Positions 17,854-27,389 of a stretch of DNA of 64,000 nucleotides are shown in pieces. Both the position numbers and the translations under genes were made by a program. Positions within the stretch are counted from its first letter, which is position 1. Every line of letters starts with the position of its first letter. Below the pieces are notes generated by a model. It was given only the letters and a program-made list of their open reading frames with translations, was not told where the DNA came from and searched no databases. The DNA is taken from assembly GCF_900088535.1 (NCBI RefSeq), contig NZ_LT578417.1, positions 186,001 to 250,000 of the forward strand, in the 5' to 3' direction. This DNA comes from Cyanobium sp. NIES-981. Its GTDB lineage: Bacteria > Cyanobacteriota > Cyanobacteriia > PCC-6307 > Cyanobiaceae.

Positions 17854-19119
17854 TCAGCCCTGGTGGGCGGCCTGGGCCTGCTGCCAGGCGGCCTTGAAGC
17901 TGTCGAGCTGGGCTTCGATCGTGTAGGGCGCTCCGATGGCATCCACCACGGCCTCGGTGGTCTTGAGGCCGTTGCCGGTGATGTAGGCCACGGTGGTCTC
18001 ACCCGGGTCGATCTTGCCCTGCTCCACCAGCTTCTTCAGCACGGCGATGGTGGTGCCACCGGCGGTTTCGGTGAACACCCCCTCGGTTTCGGCCAGCAGC
18101 TTGATGCCGTCAACGATCTCGGTGTCGTTCACTGCGGCGATGCTGCCCCGGGTGCGGTTGGCGATGTCGATGGCGTAGGGGCCGTCGGCGGGATTGCCGA
18201 TGGCGATCGACTTGGCGATCGTGTTCGGCTTCACCGGCGTGATGAAGTCACGGCCTTCGGCGAAGGCCTGGGCGATGGGGCTGCAGCCCTCGGCCTGGGC
18301 GCCGCTGAAGCGCACGGCCTTCTCGTCCACGAGGCCCACCTTGATGAACTCGTCAAAGCCCTTGCGGATCTTGGTGAACAGCGAGCCGGAGGCCAGCGGC
18401 GCCACGATGTGGTCGGGCAGCTGCCAGCCGAGCTGTTCGATCACCTCATAGCCGAGGGTTTTCGAGCCCTCGGAGTAATAGGGGCGGAGGTTGATGTTCA
18501 CGAAGCCCCAGCCGAAGGTGTTGGCCACTTCCGAGCACAGGCGGTTCACCTGGTCGTAGTTGCCGTGCACCGCCATCAGGGTGGGGTTGTAGATCAGGGT
18601 GCCCAGCACCTTGCCCAGTTCCAGATCGCTGGGGATGAACACGCAGCACTCGAGGCCGGCGTGGGCGGCGATGGCGGCCGTGGAGTTGGCCAGGTTGCCG
18701 GTGGAGGCGCAGCTCACGGTCTTGAAGCCGAGCTCCCGGGCGCGGGTGAGGGCCACCGACACCACCCTGTCCTTGAAGGAGAGGGTGGGCATGTTGACGC
18801 CGTCGTTCTTGATGTAGAGGCTGCGCAGGCCGAGGCGGCGGGCCAGGTTGTCGGCCTTGAGCAGGGGCGTGAAGCCGGTGCCCACGTCGATCGGATCGCC
18901 CTCGATGGGCAGGAAGTCGCGGTAGCGCCAGATCGAGGCGGGGCCGGCCTCGATCGTGGCGCGGCTCACCCGGTTGCGGATCGCCTCGTAGTCGTACACC
19001 ACCTCCAGGGGGCCGAAGCACACGTCCTCGCAGACGTGGCGGGCGCCGGCCTCGTAGGCATGGCCGCATTCCTTGCAGCGCAGGCCGGTGAAGGTGGAGC
19101 GGGAGAGGGTGGCCGTCAC
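17854..19119 (-). CDS. thrC: Threonine synthase
   Basis: This PLP enzyme converts O-phosphohomoserine to threonine. The product of 421 residues starts at GTG 19119 (upstream frame to 19167 has no better start). An N-terminal zinc-ribbon-like segment (RCKECGHAYEAGARHVCEDVC) precedes the catalytic domain; the PLP lysine is in the segment NMPTLSFKDRVVSVAL. This class with an N-terminal CxxC element is found in cyanobacteria and plants. It is cotranscribed with the MoaD-like gene. No attenuator was seen in the leader. Confidence 0.95.
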   Translation of the reverse strand: MTATLSRSTFTGLRCKECGHAYEAGARHVCEDVCFGPLEVVYDYEAIRNRVSRATIEAGPASIWRYRDFLPIEGDPIDVGTGFTPLLKADNLARRLGLRSLYIKNDGVNMPTLSFKDRVVSVALTRARELGFKTVSCASTGNLANSTAAIAAHAGLECCVFIPSDLELGKVLGTLIYNPTLMAVHGNYDQVNRLCSEVANTFGWGFVNINLRPYYSEGSKTLGYEVIEQLGWQLPDHIVAPLASGSLFTKIRKGFDEFIKVGLVDEKAVRFSGAQAEGCSPIAQAFAEGRDFITPVKPNTIAKSIAIGNPADGPYAIDIANRTRGSIAAVNDTEIVDGIKLLAETEGVFTETAGGTTIAVLKKLVEQGKIDPGETTVAYITGNGLKTTEAVVDAIGAPYTIEAQLDSFKAAWQQAQAAHQG

Positions 19120-19297
19120 AGCGATCGCCCGGGTTGCCCCGAACCCTAACAGCGCTGCCGAGGCCATCGATTTAAAGCCGATGTCTGAGATCGGGATTTG
19201 ATTCCCCTGCCTGGCGGCGGCGCTGGCGGCCCGCCCGGGGGCTTGTGGTGCCGCTGGGGCTGTCTAGCCTCGGCGCCTGAGCCGCCCTGAACGCTCC

Positions 19298-22144
19298 TTG
19301 CCCCGCGGTCGCCTTCTCTCCAGGCCCTCCCTGTTGCTGCCGGGCCTGCTGGTGCTGGCCCTGGCGCTGCTGGTGCTCACCGCCCGCCTCTGGGTCGAGT
19401 GGAGCTGGTTCTCCCAGTTCAACCTCACCGCGGTGCTGGCCCGGCGCTGGGCCCTGCAGCTGCTCGGCCTGGGCATCGGCCTGGCGATCACCCTGGCGCT
19501 GCAGCGCTGGCTGCTGTGGCTGTGGGCACTGCCCGCGGCGCCGGGGGCGCTGCGCCGTCCGCTGCGCACGGGGCCCTACGCCCTGGTGCTGCTCGCCCTC
19601 CTGGCTGCCGCCCTGCTCTCCCTGTCGCTGATCTGGGGGGTGGTGGCCCGTCTGGCCCTCCAGCCCTTCGATCCGGCGCGCCTGCATGGTCTGATCGCCC
19701 TGGCCAGCCTGCCGCCGGGTCCGTGGCTGTTGCTGCTGGTGGCCGCGGCGGTGGTGCTCCTTGCCCGCCCCCAGGGCGGGGCCCGCTGGCTGCACGGTGG
19801 GGCCGGCCTGGGACTCGCGCTGGTGCTGGGGCGGGGCTGGGGCCTGTGGAGCCTGGCGGTGATGGCGCAGCCCACGGGCCTGCGGGAGCCGCTGCTGGGC
19901 GCCGATGTGAGTTTCGTGCAGCTGCGGTTCCCCGCGCTCGCCCTGGCCCTCACCCTGGCGATCGCGATCCTGCTGGCCACCCTGGCGCTGGCCCTCTGGG
20001 GGCTGATGGCCCGGGGCTCCCAGCTGAGTGACGGCCACTTCGCCGGCTTCGCCCCCGCCCAGCTCCAGGCCCTGCGCCGGCCCCTCGCCGCCCTGGCGCT
20101 GCTGCTGGCCCTGGCCTTCTGGCTGGGGCGGCATCAGCTGCTGCTGAGCACCACCGGCAGCGTGCCCGGGGCCGGCTGGCTGGATGTGCATCTGGCGCTG
20201 CCGCTGCGCACCGCCGCTGCCGTGGTGGCCCTGCTGATGGCCCTGCTGCTGCTGCTGCCCCTGGCGCGCCAGGGGCACCGCGGCCCCGCCACCGCGGTGC
20301 TCTGCCTGCTGCTGCTGGCCCTTCCCCTGCTGGAGGCGGGACTGAGCCCCCTGCTCCAGAACCTGCTGGTGAACCCCCAGGAGCTGGAGCGGGAGATGCC
20401 CTATCTGGCCCGCTCCATCGACGCGACGCGGCGGGCCTTCCAGATCGATGCGATGGAGATCATCGACCGGGTGCCGAACGACCGGCTCAGCCGGCGGGAT
20501 CTCGCCGAGGGGGAGGCCACGCTGAGCAACGTGCGCCTCTGGGACAGTGAACCCCTGCTGGCCACCAACCGCCAGCTGCAGCAGCTGCGGGTGTACTACC
20601 GCTTCTCGGAGCCGGCGGTGGACCGCTACGCCCTGCAGCCCGATGCCGGTCTGGGACGGCAGCAGGTGATCATGGCGGCCCGGGAGCTGGATCAGGGCTC
20701 CCTGCCCCGCACCGCCCGCACCTGGCTGAACCGCCATCTGGTGTTCACCCACGGCAACGGCTTCACCCTGTCGCCGGTGAACACGAGCGGACCGGAGGGC
20801 CTGCCCGAGTTCTTCATCTCCGACCTGGGCCCCTCCACCAAGGTGCAGGGCAACGCCCAGCTGGGGATCACCCGGCAGCAGGTGGAGCAGGTGGTGCCCA
20901 CCCGGGATCCATTTCTCTATTTCGGTTCCCTGGCCTCCCCCTATGCCCTGGCCCCCACGGCCGTGGAGGAATTCAATTACCCCCAGGGTGACAACAACTT
21001 CTACATCCACTACAGCGGCGGTGCGGGCGTGCCCCTGGGCCGGTTCTGGCAACGCCTGGCCGCCGCGATCTACCTGCGGGAACCGAAGCTGCTGGTGCGC
21101 GGCGAGCTCAATGCCTCCACCCGCCTGCTGCTGCACCGGGAGGTGCGCGACCGGGTGCGGGCCCTGGCTCCCTTCGTGCGTTTCGAGGCGGAGCCCTACC
21201 TGATCTCGGTGAATCTGGAGGGGGAGGCCCCTTTCCCCTCCGATCAGCACCAGTACTGGATCGTGGACGGCTTCACCAGCAGTGCCTTCTACCCCTACAG
21301 CGCTGCGGTGCCGGGCCGGCCGGACATCCGCTATCTGCGCAACAGCGTCAAGGCGGTGGTGGATGCCTTCACCGGTCAGATGGTGCTCTACGTGGCCGAA
21401 CCCGCCGATCCCCTGATCCGCACCTGGCAGTCGCTGTTTCCGGAGCTGTTCCAGCCCCTGGCCGCCATGCCGGTGGCGTTCCAGGACCACATCATGTATC
21501 CCCGCTGGCAGTTCCAGATCCAGACCACCCAGCTGCTGCGTTACCACGTGACCGATCCGCGCATCTTCTACAGCGGCGATGACGTGTGGCAGGTGCCCAA
21601 GGAGCTCTACGGCCAGGATCAGGTGCCGGTGGAGCCGTACCACATCAGTGCCCAGCTGCCCGGGGAAGTGGAACCGGAGTTCCTGCTGCTGCAGCCCCTC
21701 ACCCCCCTGGCCCGTCCCAATCTGGTGGGTTGGCTGGCGGCCCGCAGCGATGCCCCCCACTACGGCGAACTCACCCTGCTGCGCTTTCCCAGCCAGCTGC
21801 CCATCTACGGCCCGGAACAGGTGCAGGCCCTGATCAACCAGAACCCCCGCATCAGTCAGCAGTTCGGGCTGTGGGACCGGGCCGGCTCCCAGGTGATCCA
21901 GGGCAATCTGCTGGTGGTGCCGATCGGCCAGGCCCTGCTCTACGTGGAGCCGGTGTATCTGCGGGCCCGGGCCGGGGGTCTGCCCACCCTCACGCGGGTG
22001 GTGGTGAGCGACAGCTCCCGCATCGCCATGGAGCCGAGCCTGCGCGAGGCGATCGATGCCCTGCTGGATCCGCGCCGGTCGGAGGAGGCCTCGCCGCAAC
22101 CGGAGGCGGCCACCCCCGCGGCCACCCCCGCGGCCGCCCTCTGA
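19298..22144 (+). CDS. UPF0182 family large membrane protein
   Basis: The 948-residue product has seven or more hydrophobic helices in residues 10-350 and a long soluble C-terminal part with conserved stretches such as NNFYIHYSGGAGVPLG and YWIVDGFTSSAFYPYS. This is the UPF0182 architecture, a conserved but poorly understood family in cyanobacteria and actinobacteria. The start is uncertain: a TTG at 19298 is chosen, with CTG and similar codons upstream. The C terminus ends in a Pro/Ala/Thr repeat (TPAATPAA) from a short DNA duplication. Confidence 0.88.
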   Translation: MPRGRLLSRPSLLLPGLLVLALALLVLTARLWVEWSWFSQFNLTAVLARRWALQLLGLGIGLAITLALQRWLLWLWALPAAPGALRRPLRTGPYALVLLALLAAALLSLSLIWGVVARLALQPFDPARLHGLIALASLPPGPWLLLLVAAAVVLLARPQGGARWLHGGAGLGLALVLGRGWGLWSLAVMAQPTGLREPLLGADVSFVQLRFPALALALTLAIAILLATLALALWGLMARGSQLSDGHFAGFAPAQLQALRRPLAALALLLALAFWLGRHQLLLSTTGSVPGAGWLDVHLALPLRTAAAVVALLMALLLLLPLARQGHRGPATAVLCLLLLALPLLEAGLSPLLQNLLVNPQELEREMPYLARSIDATRRAFQIDAMEIIDRVPNDRLSRRDLAEGEATLSNVRLWDSEPLLATNRQLQQLRVYYRFSEPAVDRYALQPDAGLGRQQVIMAARELDQGSLPRTARTWLNRHLVFTHGNGFTLSPVNTSGPEGLPEFFISDLGPSTKVQGNAQLGITRQQVEQVVPTRDPFLYFGSLASPYALAPTAVEEFNYPQGDNNFYIHYSGGAGVPLGRFWQRLAAAIYLREPKLLVRGELNASTRLLLHREVRDRVRALAPFVRFEAEPYLISVNLEGEAPFPSDQHQYWIVDGFTSSAFYPYSAAVPGRPDIRYLRNSVKAVVDAFTGQMVLYVAEPADPLIRTWQSLFPELFQPLAAMPVAFQDHIMYPRWQFQIQTTQLLRYHVTDPRIFYSGDDVWQVPKELYGQDQVPVEPYHISAQLPGEVEPEFLLLQPLTPLARPNLVGWLAARSDAPHYGELTLLRFPSQLPIYGPEQVQALINQNPRISQQFGLWDRAGSQVIQGNLLVVPIGQALLYVEPVYLRARAGGLPTLTRVVVSDSSRIAMEPSLREAIDALLDPRRSEEASPQPEAATPAATPAAAL

Positions 22145-22192
22145 GCTGGACCGGCGCGACGGGCCGGCGCGACGGGCAGAAAAGACGGGCAA

Positions 22193-22218
22193 GAAAAAAG
22201 GCCCCCTGGTTGGGGGCC
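22193..22218 (-). terminator. Rho-independent terminator downstream of fba
   Basis: On the minus strand a GC stem of seven pairs (GGCCCCC with GGGGGCC, loop of five) is followed by a run of T's (bases 22194-22199 read as A on plus). It lies 36 bases after the aldolase stop codon in the right orientation, so it probably ends the fba transcript. The convergent UPF0182 gene reads into the same hairpin without a T-run. Confidence 0.85.
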
Positions 22219-22253
22219 GCTGGGCATCACAGGGATGGCCGGGATGCCGAGGC

Positions 22254-23327
22254 TCAGGCGGCGACGGCGGTCTTGGGATCGAGTTCCCCCTTGGCGTAGA
22301 GGGTGGCGTAGTAGTTGATGTCGCGCTGCTTGATCTTGCTGGCGTTGCCGGCACACCAGAACTGCTGGTAGCGGTCCAGGCACACCTGCTTCATGTAGGC
22401 CCGGGCGGGCTTGTTGAAGTGGCGGGGATCGAAGTTGGCGGGATCCTTGGCGGCGGCCTCCCGGATGGCGGCGGTGAAGGCCAGGCGGTTGTCGGTGTCG
22501 ATGTTCACCTTGCGCACGCCGTTGCGGATGCCCTCCTGGATCTCCTCCACGGGCACGCCGTAGGTCTCGGGGATGGCACCGCCGTACTTGTTGATCATGT
22601 CCAGCCACTCCTGGGGCACCGAGGAGGAGCCGTGCATCACCAGGTGGGTGTTGGGGATGGCCTTGTGGATCTCGGCGATGCGGCTGATGGCCAGCACCTC
22701 GCCGGTGGGCTTGCGGGTGAACTTGTAGGCGCCGTGGCTGGTGCCGATGGCGATGGCCAGGGCATCCACTTTGGTCTTGGCCACGAAGTCGGCGGCTTCG
22801 GTGGGGTCGGTGAGCAGCTGGCTGTGGTCGAGCTTGCCCTCGAAGCCGTGGCCGTCCTCGGCCTCACCCATGCCGGTCTCGAGGGAGCCCAGGCAGCCCA
22901 GCTCGCCCTCCACGCTCACGCCGATGGCGTGGGCCACGTCCACCACTTCCTTGGTGACGGCCACGTTGTACTCGTAGCTGGCGGGGGTCTTGGCGTCGGC
23001 CTGCAGGGAGCCGTCCATCATCACCGAGGTGAAGCCGTTGGCGGCGGCGCCGTAGCAGGTGGCGGGGCTGTTGCCGTGGTCCTGGTGCATCACCACCGGG
23101 ATGTCGGGATAGGTTTCCACGGCGGCCAGGATCAGGTGGCGCAGGAAGGCTTCGCCGGCGTACTGGCGGGCGCCGCGGGACGCCTGCAGAATCACGGGGG
23201 AGTCGGTCTCGTAAGCCGCCTCCATGATCGACTGCACCTGCTCCAGGTTGTTCACGTTGAACGCCGGGATGCCGTAACCGTTCTCAGCGGCGTGATCGAG
23301 CAGCAGCCGAAGCGGAACCAACGCCAT
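22254..23327 (-). CDS. fba: Fructose-bisphosphate aldolase, class II
   Basis: The enzyme joins dihydroxyacetone phosphate with glyceraldehyde 3-phosphate or erythrose 4-phosphate in the Calvin cycle and gluconeogenesis. The 357-residue product has zinc and substrate motifs of the class II family: [10 protein letters not shown] with the zinc His, [45 protein letters not shown] and [11 protein letters not shown]. It is the long-type CbbA/FbaA enzyme of cyanobacteria. It stands alone, with a good terminator downstream. Confidence 0.97.
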   Translation of the reverse strand: MALVPLRLLLDHAAENGYGIPAFNVNNLEQVQSIMEAAYETDSPVILQASRGARQYAGEAFLRHLILAAVETYPDIPVVMHQDHGNSPATCYGAAANGFTSVMMDGSLQADAKTPASYEYNVAVTKEVVDVAHAIGVSVEGELGCLGSLETGMGEAEDGHGFEGKLDHSQLLTDPTEAADFVAKTKVDALAIAIGTSHGAYKFTRKPTGEVLAISRIAEIHKAIPNTHLVMHGSSSVPQEWLDMINKYGGAIPETYGVPVEEIQEGIRNGVRKVNIDTDNRLAFTAAIREAAAKDPANFDPRHFNKPARAYMKQVCLDRYQQFWCAGNASKIKQRDINYYATLYAKGELDPKTAVAA

Positions 23328-23411
23328 GGGAAACCTCGCAGGCAGAGAAAAGGACTGCGGCGGAGTCTAGGTGATGCCTCACGGGTCTCAGGTCCGCAGG
23401 GCCGGCGGCGC

Positions 23412-23525
23412 TCAAGCGATCAGATTCTGCTTGCGCAGGGACTGGAGGAGGTCCCCGGCCTGCTTGGCGGCGCGGCGGGCCGCTTCGGCCTGGCGGGCGT
23501 GTGGCATGGCCGTGGCGGGGGTCAT
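23412..23525 (-). CDS. Possible 37-residue basic hypothetical protein
   Basis: A short frame from ATG at 23525 to TGA at 23412 encodes an Ala/Arg-rich amphipathic helix (MPHARQAEAARRAAKQ). It lies in the gap between fba and the oxidoreductase gene. A run of 14 G/C pairs at 23557-23570 sits 32 bases upstream of its start. No homologue is recalled and codon support is weak because of its length. It could be a chance frame in GC-rich DNA. Confidence 0.35.
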   Translation of the reverse strand: MTPATAMPHARQAEAARRAAKQAGDLLQSLRKQNLIA

Positions 23526-23556
23526 GGGGGTGGCTCCGGCGAAAGACCTCGATCCA

Positions 23557-23570
23557 GGGGGGGGGGGGGG
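23557..23570. repeat. Run of 14 G (plus strand)
   Basis: A 14-base mononucleotide tract lies between the oxidoreductase gene and the small frame at 23412, 32 bases upstream of that frame's start on the minus strand. Such tracts are prone to slippage during replication and to sequencing errors. No promoter boxes could be tied to it. Confidence 0.8.
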
Positions 23571-23601
23571 CTGAATCGTAGCGGTTGTTACCGAATCTGA
23601 G

Positions 23602-24693
23602 CTAGCCGCCTGCGCGGGCCTGGTCGTAGCAGCGCTGGCTGCTCACCGCCTCGGCCAGCCCCGGCACCATCGGCCGCCCCTCGCGCACGGCGCTGCTCCA
23701 CCACCCGTGCAGGCGGGCCACCGGAGCGATGCGGCCGTCCTCCCACGTGCGGGCAAAGGCCAGCCCGGCCTCCGGTTCCAGCCGGCGCAAGGGCTCTCCC
23801 GCCTGGGACCACCACAGATGGAAGCCGTGCACGTAGTCGCTCTGGTTGTCGGAGCCGAGCACGGCGGTGCCCTCCCTGCCGTAGATCTCGAGCCAGCAGC
23901 CGCGGCCCCGCCGGGTCACCGAGGAGAGGCACACCTGGGCAGGCACGCGCCCGCCGCATGCGCTCTCCAGCTCCAGCTGCACCAGGGCCGTGTCCTCCGC
24001 ATCCACCACCCCCATCCGTCCGCTGGCCTCGGGCAGCGGGCGCTGGCGGATGGCGGTGCCGAGCCGTCCGGCCACCCGGTGGCTGGGACCCACCAGCCAG
24101 TGCAGCATGTCGAAGGCGTGGGTGCCGAGGGCCCCCAGCACGCCCCCGCCCGCGGCCGCCTGGGAATACCAGCTCCAGGGCCGGGAGGCATCGGCGCGGC
24201 TGCCCATCAGCCAGTCGAGCTTCACCAGCACCAGCTCGCCGAGGGCACCGCTGTGGAGCAGGCCGGCCAGCTGCTGGAACAGCGGCACGGCCCGGTATTC
24301 GAAGTCCACGGCCACGGTGAGGCCCCGGGCCAGGGCCAGCCGCTGCAGCTCCTCCACCTCGGCGGCGTTGAGGGCCACGGGCTTCTCCAGCATCAGGTGC
24401 TTGTCCGCCAGCAGCGCCTGGCGGGCCAGCTCGAAGCGGGGCTCGGGCGGGGTGGCGATCACCACCGCCTCCACGTCGGGCTGATGCAGCAGGGCGGCGA
24501 AGTCGGTGTGGCCGGGCAGCTCCGCCGCCGCGCAGGCGCTCTCCAGCCGCTCCGGGCGGGGATGCCAGAGGGCCACCGGCTCGGTGCCGGCGGCCGCCCT
24601 CAGCGCCGGCAGGTGCACCGTCTCGCCGAAGCCGAGCCCGGCGATCGCCACGCGCAGGGGCTGCTGGGGCAGGGAGGGGGCACTGGGCACCAT
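23602..24693 (-). CDS. Gfo/Idh/MocA-family NAD(P)-dependent oxidoreductase
   Basis: The 363-residue product starts MVPSAPSLPQQ and then has the Rossmann motif VAIAGLGFGETVHLPAL. EKPVALNAAEVEEL carries the family's EKP catalytic lysine, and GVLGALGTHAFDMLHWLVG provides the DxxxH-type motif in the C-terminal domain. The family oxidises or reduces sugars, inositols and bile pigments; biliverdin reductase is a member, but nothing here singles out that substrate. A start at ATG 24693 is preferred over the upstream frame. It is followed upstream by an exported protein gene with a gap of 19 bases. Confidence 0.85.
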   Translation of the reverse strand: MVPSAPSLPQQPLRVAIAGLGFGETVHLPALRAAAGTEPVALWHPRPERLESACAAAELPGHTDFAALLHQPDVEAVVIATPPEPRFELARQALLADKHLMLEKPVALNAAEVEELQRLALARGLTVAVDFEYRAVPLFQQLAGLLHSGALGELVLVKLDWLMGSRADASRPWSWYSQAAAGGGVLGALGTHAFDMLHWLVGPSHRVAGRLGTAIRQRPLPEASGRMGVVDAEDTALVQLELESACGGRVPAQVCLSSVTRRGRGCWLEIYGREGTAVLGSDNQSDYVHGFHLWWSQAGEPLRRLEPEAGLAFARTWEDGRIAPVARLHGWWSSAVREGRPMVPGLAEAVSSQRCYDQARAGG

Positions 24694-24712
24694 GGAGGGT
24701 CGGCGGAGAGCT

Positions 24713-25150
24713 TCAGGCAGCCTGCAGCAGCGCCGCGCCGGCATCACAGCTGGCGTCGATCACGGCGCTGATCAGGTCATCGCCGCTGGCCGGCTGCCAC
24801 TCGGCGCCCAGCCGCGGCAGGCCGTTCACGGAGGTGTCGCGGTAGAGCTGCTGACCGCAGTCGATCTCCATCACGTAGAGATCCCCGAGGTGGGGACGCT
24901 CCTCCTCCGCGGCGGCCGGCTGGAAGCGGCTGAGCACCGAGAGATTGCCGTTGCGGGTGAGCCGCAGACTGCCGGCATCCCACCACTGGCGGCCATCGCT
25001 GTTGGCGGGCACCTCCTGCCAGTCCACCGAGCCGGCCAGGGCCGGCTGGCTGGGCAGGATCGGAGCCGGGGCCAGCAGGAGCAGGGCGATCAGCAGGCCC
25101 GCCAGCCAGCCGAGCGGGGGGGAGGTCCAGCCGGCTCCGACGCGTCTCAT
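24713..25150 (-). CDS. Secreted hypothetical protein with signal peptide
   Basis: The 145-residue product begins MRRVGAGW and has a hydrophobic stretch ([18 protein letters not shown]) that ends with an ALA-like cleavage site near residue 39 (SQPALAGSV). The mature part is about 105 residues with two cysteines (IDCG and ASCD), which could form a disulfide. I do not recognise a family, though the layout fits conserved exported proteins of picocyanobacteria. The start overlaps the accD stop (ATGA), so it is coupled to accD. Confidence 0.7.
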   Translation of the reverse strand: MRRVGAGWTSPPLGWLAGLLIALLLLAPAPILPSQPALAGSVDWQEVPANSDGRQWWDAGSLRLTRNGNLSVLSRFQPAAAEEERPHLGDLYVMEIDCGQQLYRDTSVNGLPRLGAEWQPASGDDLISAVIDASCDAGAALLQAA

Positions 25151-26022
25151 GCCGGCACGAGCTCCCGGCAGCCATGCAGCCGCAGCAGCTCACTGAGCGT
25201 GGCGCGGAACTCCGGACGGGTCACGATGGCGTCCACGAAGCCGTGGTCCTGCAGGTATTCGGCGGTCTGGAAGCCATCGGGGAGTTTCTCCCGCAGGGTC
25301 TGCTCGATCACCCGGCGGCCGGCGAAGCCGATCAGGGCCTTGGGCTCGGCCAGGATCAGGTCGCCCAGCATGGCGAAACTGGCGGTCACCCCGCCGGTGG
25401 TGGGGTGGGTGAGCAGGGGGATGTACAGCAGCTCCGCCGCCCGGTGCCGCTGCAGGGCGCCGGAGATCTTGGCCATCTGCATCAGGCTGAGCATGCCCTC
25501 CTGCATGCGGGCCCCGCCGGAGGCGCACACGATCAGCACGGGGTAGCGGCGGGCCGTGGCCTCCTCGATCAGCCGGGTGAGTTTCTCCCCCACCACCGAG
25601 CCCATCGAGCCCCCCATGAAGCGGAAATCCATCACCCCCAGGGCCAGGGGCAGCCCGCCGGTGCGGCACAGCCCCGTGACCACCGCATCCCGCAGCCCCG
25701 TGCTCTGCTGGCTGTCGCGCAGGCGGTCGGCGTAGCTGCGCCTGTCCTTGAAGGCCAGGGGATCGGTGGGGGCCACGTCGCTGTCGAGGGGCTCGAAGCT
25801 GCCGGGATCGGCGATCAGGCGGATGCGCTCCTCGCTGTCGATGCGGTGGTGGTGGCCGCAGCCCTTGCACACGCTGGCATTGGCGATGAGGTCCTTGCGG
25901 TACACCACCAGGCCGCAGTCGGGACACTTGCTCCAGAGCCCGTCCCCCTCCTCCACTTCCTGGGTGACCCGCACCACCGGGGCGGCCTTGCGGCGATCAG
26001 CGAACCAATCGAACAGGGACAT
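25147..26022 (-). CDS. accD: Acetyl-CoA carboxylase carboxyltransferase subunit beta
   Basis: AccD with AccA transfers the carboxyl group from biotin to acetyl-CoA in fatty acid synthesis. The 291-residue product has the N-terminal zinc ribbon: [13 protein letters not shown] followed by [10 protein letters not shown]. The crotonase-fold domain holds [20 protein letters not shown] and [21 protein letters not shown]. The C-terminal part continues with a [12 protein letters not shown] motif. It heads a transcript with the exported protein gene. Confidence 0.97.
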   Translation of the reverse strand: MSLFDWFADRRKAAPVVRVTQEVEEGDGLWSKCPDCGLVVYRKDLIANASVCKGCGHHHRIDSEERIRLIADPGSFEPLDSDVAPTDPLAFKDRRSYADRLRDSQQSTGLRDAVVTGLCRTGGLPLALGVMDFRFMGGSMGSVVGEKLTRLIEEATARRYPVLIVCASGGARMQEGMLSLMQMAKISGALQRHRAAELLYIPLLTHPTTGGVTASFAMLGDLILAEPKALIGFAGRRVIEQTLREKLPDGFQTAEYLQDHGFVDAIVTRPEFRATLSELLRLHGCRELVPA

Positions 26023-26089
26023 CGCTGGGCTGCGGGGAGATCAGGGGCTCTTGACCATTTAAGGCCCGGTAAGGCCCGGCCCGGCCGGC

Positions 26090-26971
26090 TCAGGGCCCCG
26101 GCACCAGCCCCAGCGATCCGAGCAGCTGCAGCCAGGGCCCATGGCCCAGCAGCCACACCCCCGCCCCGCCGGCGGCCAGGAAGGGCCCGAACGGCATGGG
26201 GTCATGGCGTCCCAGGCGCCCGCTCAGGCGTCCGGCCAGGCCCACTGCCGCGCCGGAGGTCACGGCGATCACCACCGTGAGGCCCAGGCCGGTGAGGCCG
26301 AGCCAGGCGCCCAGCAGGGCTGCGAGCTTGGCGTCGCCAAGACCCAGGGCAGGTTTGCCGATCAGGCGTTCGGCGAGCGCGCTGACCGCCTCGAAGCCCA
26401 GCAGGCCCGCTCCCGCGGCCAGCAGATGGTGGAACACCAGGGCTTTGCCCACCGCACCGCCCTGGGCAAAGCCCAGCAGGGCGGTGCAGCCCAGGCCGAG
26501 CAGCAGCCCGATCCTGCAGAGGGGTTCCGGCAGCCACAGCCGGTCGAGATCGATCAGGGTGAGGGGAATCAGCCAGCTCAGCAGCAGCCACCCCGCCAGC
26601 ACCTGCCCTGGCCCCCAGGGGGCCGGGCCCATGGCCTGGGGCGGGGCGAGCACCGCCGCCACCCACAGGCCGGCGGTGAGCAGTTCCACCAGGGGGTAGC
26701 GCGGCGAGACGGGGGCGTGGCAGTGACGGCAGCGGCCCCGGATCAGCAGCCACCCCAGCACGGGGATGTTGTCGTGCCAGCGCAGGCGGGTGCCGCAGCG
26801 CGGGCAGTGGCTGGGGGGATGCAGCAGCGATTCCTGGCGGGGCTGGCGCCAGGCCACCACATTGAGAAAACTGCCGACGCAGGCCCCCAGCACACAGGCG
26901 GTCCAGAACCACAGAGCCGACATGGCCGGTGCTGCGGCCGGGCCGGTGAGGGGCTGGAGCGCGTACGGCAT
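26090..26971 (-). CDS. pilD: Type IV prepilin peptidase / methyltransferase
   Basis: PilD cleaves the leader of type IV prepilins and methylates the new N terminus. The product is about 293 residues (277 if the inner ATG at 26923 is used). It has two CxxC pairs (CPRCGTRLRWHDNIPVLGW and CRHCHAPVSPRYPLVELL), eight or so membrane helices, and the aspartate motifs LIDLDRLWLP and GLGDAKLAALLG of the aspartic protease site. Cyanobacteria use type IV pili for motility and DNA uptake, so this links the organism to natural transformation. Confidence 0.93.
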   Translation of the reverse strand: MPYALQPLTGPAAAPAMSALWFWTACVLGACVGSFLNVVAWRQPRQESLLHPPSHCPRCGTRLRWHDNIPVLGWLLIRGRCRHCHAPVSPRYPLVELLTAGLWVAAVLAPPQAMGPAPWGPGQVLAGWLLLSWLIPLTLIDLDRLWLPEPLCRIGLLLGLGCTALLGFAQGGAVGKALVFHHLLAAGAGLLGFEAVSALAERLIGKPALGLGDAKLAALLGAWLGLTGLGLTVVIAVTSGAAVGLAGRLSGRLGRHDPMPFGPFLAAGGAGVWLLGHGPWLQLLGSLGLVPGP

Positions 26972-27007
26972 GGGGCCGGCAGGGGAGGGGGAACGTCCGC
27001 GGAGGGA

Positions 27008-27223
27008 TCAGCTGGGCCGCGCCCAGCGCACGCGGCTGGAGCTGCTGCGGCTGGATTTGCCGCGGATCAGATCGAGCGGGATGAACTGTTCATCCGGCAG
27101 GAGCACCGGCAGTTCGAACACCACCCGCCCCCGGCCGGCCTGCAGCACCACACCGCAGGGATCGGGCCCCGACGGACAGCGGTCCATGTAGGCGTACATG
27201 GCCCTGCGGGCCAGTTGAAACAC
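27008..27223 (-). CDS. Small hypothetical protein
   Basis: The 71-residue frame starts at GTG 27223, just after an AGGAG-like ribosome site (CCAGGAGGTG), and ends with a Ser/Arg-rich tail. The core has CGVVLQAGRGRVVFELPVL and DEQFIPLDLI; the upstream frame stays open, so the true start could be earlier. No family is recognised. The intergenic rest from 27224 to 27389 shows no gene. Confidence 0.5.
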   Translation of the reverse strand: MFQLARRAMYAYMDRCPSGPDPCGVVLQAGRGRVVFELPVLLPDEQFIPLDLIRGKSSRSSSSRVRWARPS

Positions 27224-27389
27224 CTCCTGGCTGTTGACACGATCAAGCCGGAGATTGAAGGCAGGGGAAGGGGACCCCCCTGCGATCAGGAACGACGGAT
27301 GAGAGGGACCGGGTGTGGCGTTGGTAATGGCCTCACCGCCTCCGATTCACGGCACCACCTTAGAGGTTGACGCCTGGATTTGGCTCCCT

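Noticed and set aside
19172-22354. 1060-residue minus-strand frame across UPF0182
   Set aside because: Gln/Gly/His-rich shadow of the UPF0182 gene; no motifs and no plausible start.
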